Shown piece after piece: positions 36,123 to 43,753 of a stretch of 62,387 bases of DNA. Position numbers and translations under genes: made by a program. Each line of letters starts with the position of its first letter. Positions within the stretch are counted from its first letter, which is position 1. The notes under the pieces are model-generated. The model was not told the origin of the DNA. It made no database searches and saw only the letters and a program-made list of their open reading frames with translations. This DNA comes from an uncultured Gemmiger sp. (GTDB lineage Bacteria; Bacillota; Clostridia; Oscillospirales; Ruminococcaceae): NCBI GenBank assembly GCA_947631565.1, contig CANRLV010000006.1, positions 1 through 62,387 on the forward strand, read 5' to 3'.

Positions 36123-36524
36123 ATGCCCACCGCCCTGACCGCCGACTGTTTTGCCCGCCTGCGCCTGCGCTGGGGCGCGGAGCCCGCGCCGGAGGAGCTG
36201 CCCGCCGCCATCGAGCATATCTTTGACGCCGGGCGCATGGTGGACCATTACCTGGTCACCCCGGCGCCGGCGCTTTGGGCTCTGCCCGGCCTGCCGGCCA
36301 AGGCCGAGGTCGGCAGCATCCTGTTCTGCCAGCAGGCCGGCGGCGCGCCCTGGCAGGTGCTGCTGCACCCGGCGGACGGCACCGTCCCCGCCGCAGCCGA
36401 GATGAGCGTGGCGGAATTTGCCCGCCTGCTGGCGGCCAACGGCCTGCACCTGCCCGGCGAGCCGGGCTTTGTGCCGCCGCCGGCACCGCCGGCACCGCCA
36501 ACGACACCGCAAAAATCCGATTGA
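36123..36524 (+). CDS. 133-residue protein of unknown function
   Basis: A soluble 133-residue protein with a mixed alpha/beta composition and a Pro-rich tail (PPPAPPAPPTTPQ). ATG 36123 has AGGAG 7 bases upstream. No signal peptide, membrane segment or known motif is seen. Its stop codon lies inside the -35 box of the following tRNA promoter. The product is unidentified. Confidence 0.65.
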   Translation: MPTALTADCFARLRLRWGAEPAPEELPAAIEHIFDAGRMVDHYLVTPAPALWALPGLPAKAEVGSILFCQQAGGAPWQVLLHPADGTVPAAAEMSVAEFARLLAANGLHLPGEPGFVPPPAPPAPPTTPQKSD

Positions 36525-36549
36525 CAAGCCCTGCCGGGCCTGTTATAAT
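36521..36549 (+). promoter_or_regulatory. consensus promoter of tRNA-Lys
   Basis: TTGACA and TATAAT are separated by 17 bases. It overlaps the stop codon of the preceding gene. Confidence 0.9.
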
Positions 36550-36576
36550 AATGTGGCCGCCGCAAGCGGCGCTTTT

Positions 36577-36649
36577 GTGCCCGTAGCTCAGTCGGTAGAG
36601 CACCTGACTTTTAATCAGGGTGCCCGGGGTTCGAATCCCCGCGGGCGCA
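36577..36649 (+). tRNA. tRNA-Lys(UUU)
   Basis: A 73-base cloverleaf. The acceptor stem is GTGCCCG with CGGGCGC (one U-G pair), the anticodon stem is CCTGA/TCAGG with loop CTTTTAA (anticodon TTT), and the T arm is CGGGG-TTCGAAT-CCCCG. No CCA is encoded. Its 3' part doubles as the attachment site of the element to the right. Confidence 0.95.
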
Positions 36650-36650
36650 T
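36608..36650 (+). repeat. attL (43-bp direct repeat, within tRNA-Lys)
   Basis: The 3' part of tRNA-Lys from the anticodon loop to one base past the discriminator. The matching copy is at 39562-39604. Confidence 0.88.
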
Positions 36651-36651
36651 G

Positions 36652-36706
36652 AAAATACAGCCCCGTTTCGCAGTATCAAAAGCTGCGTTGCAGAGCTGTA
36701 TTTTTT
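36652..36706 (+). terminator. hairpin and T-run just inside attL
   Basis: AAAATACAGC pairs with GCTGTATTTT around an inner CGCAG/CTGCG stem and ends in six T. It can terminate the tRNA transcript after integration and also overlaps the integrase stop codon. Confidence 0.65.
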
Positions 36707-37598
36707 ATGCCGTTTTCCTGCCCAAATGGTCTAGAGGGCTGAAATTCGGGAACCTTTTCGCCGTTTGTCCTTGTGTAAGGTGGACATATTTCTGCACCAT
36801 CGTCAGGGTCGTATGGCCGAGAATCTCGCGCAAACTGTACATATCACCGCCGTTTAGCAGGTAGCGCGTGGCGAAAGTGTGGCGCAGCAGGTGCGGGTGT
36901 AAGCGGGGGATTTCCAGCTTTTTCTTCAGCTTTTTGAAAAGCTGCTTGACCGTCACCTGCGTGATGGGCTTGCCGTTGCTTTGCAGAAACAGGCGGTCGG
37001 TCTGCACCGTGCAGGGGCGGCGGCGCAGGTAGCGCGTCAGGGCGCGGCGGGTCTGGTAGCCAAAAGGCTCCACCCGCTGCTTGTTGCCTTTCCCGTCTAC
37101 CACAGCATAGCCGTCCGTCAGGTGCAGGTGGTCTACCGTGAGGGTCACCACCTCATTCAGGCGCAGGCCGCCGTCCACCATCAGGGAGCAGATACAGAAG
37201 TTGCGCAGCTGCACCGTGTTCTTTTGGTTGAAGCTCCCCAACAGGCGTTGCAGCTCCTCGTCGGTCAGGGTGTCGATGGTGGGCCGCTTGGCCTTGGGCA
37301 GCTTGAACTTCTGGGGCAGGTCGGTGCTCATGTATTCCTCGTTGTAGCACCACGTCAGGAAAGCCCGCAGGGCGCGGATATAGCTTTGTATGGTCGTGCT
37401 GCTCAGGTTGCCGCCCTGTTGCAGGCCCACCGCATAGGCGCGCAGCAGGCGCTGGTCTACCGTTTCCAGCTCCGTTTGCGGCCCTGCATAGGCCAGGAAC
37501 TTGCCCAGGGCCCCCTGATAGTATTCCAGTGTTTTGTCGGTGTTGCCGCGCACGCGCTGCTCCAACAGGAAATCGTCATAGGCATCTTGTAAGGTCAT
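36705..37598 (-). CDS. tyrosine recombinase/integrase of the tRNA-Lys element
   Basis: The 297-residue protein has an N-terminal SAM-like core-binding domain (about 1-90) and a catalytic domain with all the usual residues: R146 in GGLRLNE, H236 and R239 in HPHLLRHTFAT, H262 in LGHTTL and the nucleophile Y271 in KYVHLT. It should integrate and excise the element at the tRNA-Lys 3' end. Its stop is 55 bases from attL. It starts 16 bases after the rep stop, so rep and int share a transcript. Confidence 0.92.
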   Translation of the reverse strand: MTLQDAYDDFLLEQRVRGNTDKTLEYYQGALGKFLAYAGPQTELETVDQRLLRAYAVGLQQGGNLSSTTIQSYIRALRAFLTWCYNEEYMSTDLPQKFKLPKAKRPTIDTLTDEELQRLLGSFNQKNTVQLRNFCICSLMVDGGLRLNEVVTLTVDHLHLTDGYAVVDGKGNKQRVEPFGYQTRRALTRYLRRRPCTVQTDRLFLQSNGKPITQVTVKQLFKKLKKKLEIPRLHPHLLRHTFATRYLLNGGDMYSLREILGHTTLTMVQKYVHLTQGQTAKRFPNFSPLDHLGRKTA

Positions 37599-37614
37599 AC
37601 TATCCTCCCTTTCG

Positions 37615-38415
37615 TTATAGGGCCGTGAACAGGGCGCGCAGCGCGGTTTCCTCTACCGCGTCAGCGTCGAACCATGTAACGGCGCAGTGCTCGTTCTCGT
37701 AGTCTATGGGTATCGGCGCTTTGAGGGTGCCGCGGGCAAGCTCCTGTGCCGTCTCCAGCCCCCGTGATGCATAAAACAGGTGTGCACCCATCTTGGTCAC
37801 ACAGCGGGCCAAATCTTTGGTGATGTACTTGGTGATGTAGCTTGTGGCGCGGTCTTTGTCGCGTATCGGCTCGACCGTCACAAAGCCGAATTTTGCCGCG
37901 TATGCGGGCCAGTTGTAAATCGGCTGCCCCGACCGTATTTTTTTGACTATGTACGGGGTCAATTTTTTGCTCGTGTCAAAGGGCTGCAAATGCCCTTCCG
38001 GCAGCCCGGAGAGCAAGCCGTGCATATGCCACGCACCGTCCATATGCTGTTCCGGGATAAGCAGATAGGCTATCTGTGCGCCGGTACTCTTGCGAAGGTC
38101 CCGCAGCCATTGTGCAAAATGCCGATGAAAGGCGGGCAGGTCGTAGCGGTCATGCATATCCTTGTTGAGGGTGAATGTGGCAAAGTATTCCCATTGGTTG
38201 CAATAGCCGTATTCCATCACCTTGGAGCGTGCCCGCGCAATGTTGTTGTACAGCTTGCTGTCGTTCACGGTACACTTTTCGGTATAGGGCAACTCGACCC
38301 CTGCCGCGCGTATCACACGCATCTGGGCTATCTTGTAGCGGCTATCCCCGTAGCGTTTGAGAGTTGCCACGTTGGGTATATAAGCACGGCCGCGCAGGCT
38401 ACCCGGTGACAACAT
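37615..38415 (-). CDS. rolling-circle replication initiator (HUH-type Rep)
   Basis: A 266-residue protein with the three motifs of HUH Rep enzymes. Motif I is FATFTLNK (78-85), motif II is the metal-binding H130-M-H132 in AWHMHGLL, and motif III has tyrosines and lysines in SYITKYITKD (193-200). The pattern is closest to small-phage (Microviridae-like VP4) and plasmid initiators. It would nick a double-strand origin and start single-strand replication. GAGGGGAGAGGG precedes the ATG. Confidence 0.82.
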   Translation of the reverse strand: MLSPGSLRGRAYIPNVATLKRYGDSRYKIAQMRVIRAAGVELPYTEKCTVNDSKLYNNIARARSKVMEYGYCNQWEYFATFTLNKDMHDRYDLPAFHRHFAQWLRDLRKSTGAQIAYLLIPEQHMDGAWHMHGLLSGLPEGHLQPFDTSKKLTPYIVKKIRSGQPIYNWPAYAAKFGFVTVEPIRDKDRATSYITKYITKDLARCVTKMGAHLFYASRGLETAQELARGTLKAPIPIDYENEHCAVTWFDADAVEETALRALFTAL

Positions 38416-38455
38416 ACCCTCTCCCCTCCCCCGGAATATGATATTTTGTCAAGTC

Positions 38456-38719
38456 TCCCGTTCCCCCAGCGGCTGCCCGCTTTCCGGCAGGCAGCCGCAA
38501 CGGGAAAGGAGCCCTCGAAAAGCAGCAGGCAGACCGTCAGCAGCAGCCGACCGAAGGGCAAGCCAATAAGGACACGCCGGCAGCAGCCGGAAGCGGCTAC
38601 CCTGCCGCGCGTCCCGGTCGGGTGGGCGGCAAGGCAAACCCCTGCGGGGACGCTTGCCGCCAATCTGGGGGCTGCGCCCCCAGCCCCCGCCCTTGACGCT
38701 TATACACGTTTCGTGTATA
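38456..38719. other. structured region upstream of rep, candidate replication origin
   Basis: Within the 463-base gap between rep and the XRE gene there are four inverted repeats: a 50-base compound hairpin (38456-38505; TCCCGTT and GCGGCTGCC with complements), GGCGGCAAG/CTTGCCGCC (38625-38661), CTGGGGGC/GCCCCCAG (38665-38683) and TATACACG/CGTGTATA (38701-38719). This density of hairpins beside a Rep gene fits a double- or single-strand origin. No coding sequence is seen. Confidence 0.5.
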
Positions 38720-38741
38720 TCTGCTTTTCGAGTATGGTATA

Positions 38742-38770
38742 AATATATCATACATTAAACGTATTGTCAA
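38742..38770 (-). promoter_or_regulatory. rep-int promoter
   Basis: A perfect TTGACA and TATATT are separated by 17 bases on the minus strand. A CGTAT/ATACG dyad (38760-38779) covers the -35 box and may be the XRE operator. Confidence 0.75.
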
Positions 38771-38818
38771 CACGATACGCATATAATGTACGCAAATAAA
38801 GATATTTCCCGCATTCTC

Positions 38819-38848
38819 TTTACAAAATCCACGCTTTCGGTGTATAAT
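38819..38848 (+). promoter_or_regulatory. promoter of the XRE regulator
   Basis: TTTACA and TATAAT are separated by 18 bases, 31 bases upstream of the start codon. It is divergent from the rep promoter. Confidence 0.7.
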
Positions 38849-38878
38849 ACTTAAAAAGTTAATACAGCGAGGTCTACT

Positions 38879-39343
38879 ATGGAAGAAATCAAATCTGCAA
38901 ATCCCTTTGACCCCTACCAGCTCCAAATCGGCGTGGCCGACCGTAAAAAGGTGATGGCTCCCATTTTGGTTGAGCTGCGCGAAACGAACCACCTTTCGCA
39001 GCGTGAGGTGGCCGACCTGCTGGGCGTGTCACCGCAGACCTACAACGGGTGGGAAAAGGCCCGCAACGAGCCGCCAGTGGAGCATCTGGTGCGCCTGTCC
39101 TACCTGTATAAAACCAGCGTGGACACCCTCTGCGGGCGCAATGTGTTCATGATACCTACCAAGGAAAACGTCATGGAGCAGTTGAACACCTACCGCAGGC
39201 AAATCGCCGAGCTCCAACAGGCTTTGGATGCCGGAGAGCTGGACCACGACCCGGAAAAGAAAGCGCAGGTGCAAGCTATGGTAGATGGGCTGCGGGCCAT
39301 CGTCAGCATGGCACAAAACGCAAACGGCAAACGTGAGGAATAA
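38879..39343 (+). CDS. XRE-family (Cro/CI-type) regulator of the element
   Basis: The 154-residue protein has a helix-turn-helix at about residues 30-85 (LVELRETNHLSQREVADLLGV, YNGWEKARNEPPVEHLVRLSYL). It is followed by a helical region likely to dimerise (ENVMEQLNTYRRQIAELQQAL). GAGGT stands 5 bases before the ATG. Divergent from rep-int, it is the likely repressor that keeps the element quiet. Confidence 0.82.
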   Translation: MEEIKSANPFDPYQLQIGVADRKKVMAPILVELRETNHLSQREVADLLGVSPQTYNGWEKARNEPPVEHLVRLSYLYKTSVDTLCGRNVFMIPTKENVMEQLNTYRRQIAELQQALDAGELDHDPEKKAQVQAMVDGLRAIVSMAQNANGKREE

Positions 39344-39345
39344 CA

Positions 39346-39383
39346 AAAGCGCCACGGGGCCGGTAAAGGTCGCGTGGCGCTTT
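39346..39383 (+). terminator. hairpin after the XRE gene
   Basis: AAAGCGCCACG and its complement CGTGGCGCTTT form an 11-bp stem directly after the stop codon. Confidence 0.6.
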
Positions 39384-39389
39384 GTATAA

Positions 39390-39476
39390 GGGAGTGTCTT
39401 GCGCAGGGCGGGCAAGCGCGGGCGGGGCCAAGCCCCGCGCCCCAACGCTTGCCGACGCCCTTTGCGCGGCACTCCC
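39390..39476. other. very large GC-rich hairpin near attR
   Basis: An 87-base imperfect palindrome. Outer arms are GGGAGTG/CACTCCC, and inner arms include GGCAAGCG/CGCTTGCC and GGGGC/GCCCC. It shares ACGCTTGCCG with the hairpin at 38651. It could be a single-strand origin or a packaging/processing signal of the element. Confidence 0.5.
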
Positions 39477-39561
39477 CTGCTATATGCGTTGCGTGTATTC
39501 TTTGTAAGTCATACTTTTTGGGAATCGGGGTATACCAGTGGAGCCGACCGGGGTCGATTTG

Positions 39562-39604
39562 CTTTTAATCAGGGTGTCCGGGGTTCGAATCCCCGCGGGC
39601 GCAT
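39562..39604 (+). repeat. attR (43-bp direct repeat)
   Basis: A copy of the tRNA-Lys 3' part with one mismatch (T at 39577 for C at 36623). It is not a complete tRNA; it is the displaced original 3' end. Confidence 0.88.
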
Positions 39605-39654
39605 ACAGAGAGGGACCCCTGCGGGCTTTGCCGCAGGGGTCCCTCTCTGTATGC
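39601..39654. other. 24-bp perfect hairpin overlapping the end of attR
   Basis: A perfect stem with loop GCTTTG begins in the last four bases of attR. It is probably the original transcript end of tRNA-Lys before insertion. No T-run follows. The rest of the gap to 39846 holds only short inverted repeats (for example around 39732-39771) and no gene. Confidence 0.5.
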
Positions 39655-39846
39655 TTATAAAGGGATTCGAACAGCCCGTGCCGGCGGTAAAGGGAGCAGG
39701 CATTTGCAGCTTGTAAATGTACGCCGGGACAACACTTTTTTATGTGTTAAACCACACGTCCTGCCGGCGGCGGATATGCCTAGCGGGCATTCCGCCAAAG
39801 CGCGGGAGGATCCCCGCAGGTGCATATGCGAACGGCCTGAGAAGTT

Positions 39847-40326
39847 TTAACCGCCAGGATTATTCATCTTGGTAAGGAAAGCCGTAAATTCCCGCACAGC
39901 ACCGTGCCCGCCGCTGGCCCGGCAAACGTACCGGCAGCTTGCCTTGACCTCTTCCACGGCATCCGCCGGGCAGGCTGCAAGACCACAGAGTCGTAGCATC
40001 GGCAGGTCTGGAATATCGTCTCCGATACCAGCGATTTGGGAAAGCTCCATGCCCTGCTCTGCCGCAAAAACGCGCAGACATTCTGCTTTGTTCTGAACGC
40101 CCTGATAAACGTACCGTATCCCCAATTCTTCGGCCCGCCGGGCAACGATCTCCGATTTGCGTCCGGTGATAATGACCGGCAGGATACCGTTTTGCGGCAG
40201 CATTTGGGCAATGGCATAGCCGTCTTTTACATCAAAGGACTTAAGCAGCTCGCCCTGTGGCGCGATATGGATCCGGCCGTCTGTCAGGGTGCCGTCAATA
40301 TCCATGACCAATGCCTTTATCTTCAT
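39847..40326 (-). CDS. KdsC-like HAD phosphatase (sugar-acid 8/9-phosphatase type)
   Basis: A 159-residue C0-type HAD protein. Motif I is VMDIDGTLTDGR, and IITGRKSEIVARRA and GIGDDIPDLPML follow. This is the KDO-8-P phosphatase pattern, also found fused to or beside CMP-sialic acid synthetases. It would remove phosphate from a newly made ulosonic-type acid before CMP activation. ATG 40326 is preferred; a GTG at 40341 also opens the frame. It is the last gene of the polysaccharide operon. Confidence 0.8.
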   Translation of the reverse strand: MKIKALVMDIDGTLTDGRIHIAPQGELLKSFDVKDGYAIAQMLPQNGILPVIITGRKSEIVARRAEELGIRYVYQGVQNKAECLRVFAAEQGMELSQIAGIGDDIPDLPMLRLCGLAACPADAVEEVKASCRYVCRASGGHGAVREFTAFLTKMNNPGG

Positions 40327-40347
40327 TTTCTGCGTTTTCACCTCGGA

Positions 40348-41466
40348 TCAAACATTTTCCCGCAGCAGGTCTCGGATGCTTTTTTCTGTTTTCGGTTCTA
40401 ATGGCGGCAAAATATTCCCTCTCTCCCACTCGATTTTAGGGCCCAAAATACTTTCCTCCGGCAACGGGATATCGATCAGACAGGGGGCCTCATCCTTCAG
40501 CCAGCCAACGTATTTCTCCAATTGCTGTACAGTATCCAGTGCGGTAGCACGGATACCGTAAGCCTGTGCCACCATGGTGAAATCAGGTACTGTATAACCG
40601 CTTTCCCGGGTAGTCTGTGCATATCGCCTGCCATATGAAACCGTCTGTATCTCGCTGATTTTTCCCAGCACACGGTTGTTCAATACCAGAATCTTTACAG
40701 GCAGCTGTTCCCGTCGGACCGTTTCCAGTTCCTGGATGTTCATCTGCAGCCCTCCGTCGCCGGTAATACAGTAGACAGCGCCCTTTTTGCAGAAGATGGA
40801 TGCTCCGATGGCAAACGGCAACGCACAACCCATAGAACCGTACCCACCGGCTATCAAAATACGTCCTTCACGGTTTTTCAAATGCAGCGATTGTGCGCAC
40901 CAGCACTGATTTTGCCCTACATCGACTGCCACGATGGGATCCGGCGGAAGCAGGTCTGAAATTTGGCTGACCGCTGTGTTGCCTGGCCAAACATCGAATC
41001 CTTCCAGCGCTGCAGCGACCCTCCTGCAACGCTTCTGCCAATCACTGTATTTCGGGACCGGCTCAGCCATCAGCTGTTCCATAAACAGCTTTGCATCCAT
41101 TAAATACTTTTCTTCATCATCCTTTATATCACGGCTGATCTCGTATTGGTCTATATCCGTTCGAATCAACTTGGCATGGGGGGCAAATCTGGCAGGTTCA
41201 GGTCCTACCTGCCGCAAGCCAAGGCGTGCCCCGACCGCAATGACCAGGTCACATTCCTGCAGGATCATATTGGCGGCCCGGTTGCCGTATGTTCCGATGA
41301 AACCGATCTGCAGCTCTCCCGATGCCAGATCCACTGCGTTCATAGTGGTCAGCAACGGTATATGCGTCTTTTTTACAAATTCTGCAATCAACGGCGCCGC
41401 GCCGGCAGCTCGCGCGCCGTTACCGGCCAACAATATCGGTCTTTTGGATGTCAAATGGAAAATCAA
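40348..41466 (-). CDS. TPP-dependent acetolactate synthase-like enzyme, central and C-terminal domains
   Basis: A 372-residue protein equal to the central and PP domains of acetolactate synthase-like enzymes. It begins near SKRPILLAGNGARAAG. The TPP-binding motif starts GDGGLQMN and ends ILVLNN, and VDVGQNQCW precedes it. The start is a TTG at 41466 with GGGAGG exactly 8 bases upstream, inside the preceding gene, so separate translation is credible. It completes the enzyme begun by the overlapping upstream gene. Such enzymes transfer two-carbon units from pyruvate; in surface glycans they can make branched sugars (YerE type). Confidence 0.72.
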   Translation of the reverse strand: MIFHLTSKRPILLAGNGARAAGAAPLIAEFVKKTHIPLLTTMNAVDLASGELQIGFIGTYGNRAANMILQECDLVIAVGARLGLRQVGPEPARFAPHAKLIRTDIDQYEISRDIKDDEEKYLMDAKLFMEQLMAEPVPKYSDWQKRCRRVAAALEGFDVWPGNTAVSQISDLLPPDPIVAVDVGQNQCWCAQSLHLKNREGRILIAGGYGSMGCALPFAIGASIFCKKGAVYCITGDGGLQMNIQELETVRREQLPVKILVLNNRVLGKISEIQTVSYGRRYAQTTRESGYTVPDFTMVAQAYGIRATALDTVQQLEKYVGWLKDEAPCLIDIPLPEESILGPKIEWERGNILPPLEPKTEKSIRDLLRENV

Positions 41467-41950
41467 TCAACACACCTCCCTTACGGCCGCGCACTGCCAT
41501 ATTGTAGGCCCGGGAAACGATTTCAGGAAATTCCCTGCTGTTGCCCGGCGTCACCGAGTATTTTGTGATATTGCGCGTCATTGAGACGATGTCCATCTCC
41601 TGGAATCCGTTCTGACGTACCCCGGAATATCCTTTCATTTCATTCGTAGGTACATTACCGCAGATGCCCAACAGCGGCACGCTATCGAACCAGGCGTCGG
41701 CCAAGCCTCCCAGCGCATTTACTGCACCGGGCCCGGAGGTGGTAAAATATACGCCTATCTTATTGCTCACGCGCGCGTACCCATCAGCCGCAAAGGCGCA
41801 CCCCTGTTCATGGTAACAAAGGTGCACTGTGATTTCCTCTCTGGCGGCCAAGGCGTCCATAAAGGGAACAATGTACCCGCCAGGAAAGCCAAAAACATCG
41901 GTCACTCCGTGCCGTATGAGAAAATCGACCAGATATTCTGCACAGTTCAT
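41420..41950 (-). CDS. TPP-dependent acetolactate synthase-like enzyme, N-terminal (Pyr) domain
   Basis: A 176-residue protein corresponding to the Pyr domain. It has GVTDVFGFPGGYIVPFMDAL, the catalytic glutamate in CYHEQGCAFAADGYAR, and TSGPGAVNALGGLADAW. It ends at the domain border (VLIDFPFDIQ), where the next gene takes over in another frame with a 47-base overlap. Either the enzyme is a genuine two-subunit form, or an old fusion was broken by a frameshift. Its ATG overlaps the aldolase stop by four bases. Confidence 0.72.
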   Translation of the reverse strand: MNCAEYLVDFLIRHGVTDVFGFPGGYIVPFMDALAAREEITVHLCYHEQGCAFAADGYARVSNKIGVYFTTSGPGAVNALGGLADAWFDSVPLLGICGNVPTNEMKGYSGVRQNGFQEMDIVSMTRNITKYSVTPGNSREFPEIVSRAYNMAVRGRKGGVLIDFPFDIQKTDIVGR

Positions 41951-42996
41951 TTATTTTTGTCCTCATTTTCATTTGCCTTGTAAGCGGCAAGTACTGCTTC
42001 CAGCTTCGTAAAATCCGTTTTTGAATAGTTGGCACCGTATCGCTTGCGCTCCTCAGGTCCAAGCATGCCAAGTACCTTGTACATTTCCCGATATGCCTGT
42101 ACCCCGTTCTTTGTCAGACAAGCGATGTTGTCAACATGGGCTCCCCTCGCGCCGCAAATAAACATCGGCATATCATATCCCCACGATACTTTGTTTCGCA
42201 GCGGCAGTATATAGGTTTGGATCGTATCAAAGAGAGCTGCCATATCGTAATGCGCCCCGTAATGGGTATTTAAAAATTCCGCAATTGTTTCGGTGCAAGC
42301 GTTGCCTGCCCCTCGTGCCATCCCAAACAACGAACCGTCCACAACAACACTGCGTTCGCTTTCCACCGCCATGGTGATCAACTGCTCTGCCAGCGCACAG
42401 GACAAATTCAAGTTGTTGTGGGAATGAAGTCCGATTTTGATGCTTTTGTCCAGTAAGGCATCGATTTCGCGAAAAACTCGGCACAAATCGTCCAGATGCA
42501 TCAGGCCAAAGGTATCAACGATAGAAAACACCCCGGGCCCAAGCGCATTGACCGCCGCAATCAATTCGGCGCGTTCCTCACTTGTGTAGCCGTTCGCATC
42601 CATCGGCTGCACAAAGACATGGTATCCTTTCTCCTTGGCCGCCGTACAAAACTGTAAGGCGGAACGCCATTCATGTTTGGCAAAAGAGATCCTCAGACTT
42701 TTGAAGGACGTTCCGTCGCAAGGTTCAAGAGCATCATTGGAATAACGGCTATTATCGCAAAAGCCTGCAAACTCACTGCGGCCACAGTCTGCCGGGAGAA
42801 AGCGCCGCGCTTGCTGTGCATTGTGATAAACAAGTGTCTCGCCATTGACGGTATCTTGCAAAAAACCTGTCTCGATATATTCGATCCCCGCTTGTACGAG
42901 GCCTGCCATCACACCGCGAACGAACTCTGGCGGAAAATTTTTATCGCCCAAGTATCCACCGTCACGGACGGTGCAGTCGGAAATTTGGATGCTCAT
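41947..42996 (-). CDS. DRE-TIM/HMGL-like aldolase of the polysaccharide locus
   Basis: A 349-residue TIM-barrel protein of the HMG-CoA-lyase-like family. Motif DCTVRDGGYL corresponds to the DRE region, IKIGLHSHNNLNLS supplies the metal-binding histidines, and VVVDGSLFGMARGAGN follows. Relatives in sugar loci are annotated 4-hydroxy-2-oxovalerate aldolase-like and probably join pyruvate to an aldehyde. Its start overlaps the end of the cytidylyltransferase gene upstream by four bases (ATGA). Confidence 0.78.
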   Translation of the reverse strand: MSIQISDCTVRDGGYLGDKNFPPEFVRGVMAGLVQAGIEYIETGFLQDTVNGETLVYHNAQQARRFLPADCGRSEFAGFCDNSRYSNDALEPCDGTSFKSLRISFAKHEWRSALQFCTAAKEKGYHVFVQPMDANGYTSEERAELIAAVNALGPGVFSIVDTFGLMHLDDLCRVFREIDALLDKSIKIGLHSHNNLNLSCALAEQLITMAVESERSVVVDGSLFGMARGAGNACTETIAEFLNTHYGAHYDMAALFDTIQTYILPLRNKVSWGYDMPMFICGARGAHVDNIACLTKNGVQAYREMYKVLGMLGPEERKRYGANYSKTDFTKLEAVLAAYKANENEDKNK

Positions 42997-43664
42997 GCCT
43001 GTGTTTTCTCCTTCGCGATTTTGTATTGATACAGGGCCTGCGCAACTGTCATATCATACTCGGTGTCAATGTCACAGCTTTCTTCCGGGTCAACCTCAAC
43101 AAGGTATGGCCGTATACCGACGCGGCGGCCATATTTCTCAAACACCTCACGCGTAAATGCAAAGGCTCCGGAAGTTTCTTTGTAAATCGGGTCCAAATCC
43201 TGGGTACGCGGAAAATGATTGGGGTCAAAATTGATCGGTTTGACAGCCGTCCACAAAAATGTTTGTATTTTCTCAACGGTAAATGCCGAATCCCAGGCTT
43301 CAGGGCCAATCACGGCATCAACACAACGGTCGATGCTCTCCGATCTGGTGAATGGTGCCGTCGCATGTGAGACCACATAACAATCAGCATCCACCTGCTT
43401 GATAAACTCCCGGATGATATCGTTGCAGTTGGCGGTGTTGGCGTCCAGAAAGGCCGGCCTCTGCAAAAAATGCACACCCTGCGGCAGATAGTCCGCAATG
43501 CGCTCTGAACTGCAATAAACATACACCTCATCGACAGATCTGCACTGCAGCAGCGTTTCCAAAATGAATCGAATCAACGGCTTGCCATCGCAGAATGGGC
43601 GCAGATTCTTTTCCTTCACCCGTTCACTGTTCAGTTTGATGGGGACCATGGCTACAGTTTTCAT
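42993..43664 (-). CDS. CMP-sugar (acylneuraminate-type) cytidylyltransferase, copy A
   Basis: A 223-residue NeuA-like enzyme. It starts MKTVAMVPIKLNSERV-KEKN, the CTP-binding loop of the family. Later it has VSHATAPFTRSE, FPRTQDLDPIY and the terminal acidic metal-binding pattern SCDIDTEYD. It should couple CTP to a 2-keto sugar acid. AAGGAG precedes the ATG, 39 bases past a 51-base hairpin repeated upstream of copy B. It does not carry a G-tract of its own. Confidence 0.8.
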   Translation of the reverse strand: MKTVAMVPIKLNSERVKEKNLRPFCDGKPLIRFILETLLQCRSVDEVYVYCSSERIADYLPQGVHFLQRPAFLDANTANCNDIIREFIKQVDADCYVVSHATAPFTRSESIDRCVDAVIGPEAWDSAFTVEKIQTFLWTAVKPINFDPNHFPRTQDLDPIYKETSGAFAFTREVFEKYGRRVGIRPYLVEVDPEESCDIDTEYDMTVAQALYQYKIAKEKTQA

Positions 43665-43702
43665 TTTTCAGTGCTCCTTGCTCTTTGATGGTAAAGTAAA
43701 TC

Positions 43703-43753
43703 ACCGCCAATCAGGCTGCGGCAGCGGTCAAGCTGCACAGCCTGATTGGCGGT
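43703..43753 (-). repeat. hairpin module H, copy 1
   Basis: Perfect 16-bp arms (ACCGCCAATCAGGCTG and complement) with a 19-base loop. It differs from copy 2 at 46895-46945 by a single base. The stop codon of the aldolase/HAD gene lies inside it. Confidence 0.8.

Larger units (their letters stand above)
36608..39604. mobile_element. ~3-kb integrative element in tRNA-Lys (integrase, HUH Rep, XRE repressor)
   Basis: Bounded by a 43-bp direct repeat of the tRNA-Lys 3' end: attL 36608-36650 and attR 39562-39604, 42 of 43 identical with C/T at 36623/39577. It carries a tyrosine integrase next to attL, a rolling-circle-type Rep upstream of it in the same operon, a divergent XRE regulator and two large hairpin regions. 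There is no relaxase, coupling protein, capsid or cargo gene. It looks like a minimal integrative plasmid or a phage/ICE satellite. Base composition is visibly lower in GC than the flanks. Confidence 0.88.

Noticed and set aside
39562-39604. Second tRNA-Lys gene
   Set aside because: Only the 3' part from the anticodon loop onward is present. There is no D arm or 5' acceptor strand; it is the attR copy.
39655-39846. Possible degenerate tRNA on the minus strand (TTCGAATCCC)
   Set aside because: A T-loop-like word is present, but the flanking stems do not pair into a cloverleaf.
43703-43753. CRISPR-like repeat
   Set aside because: Only two copies of the 51-base hairpin exist, 3.2 kb apart; no spaced array of repeats occurs anywhere in the window.
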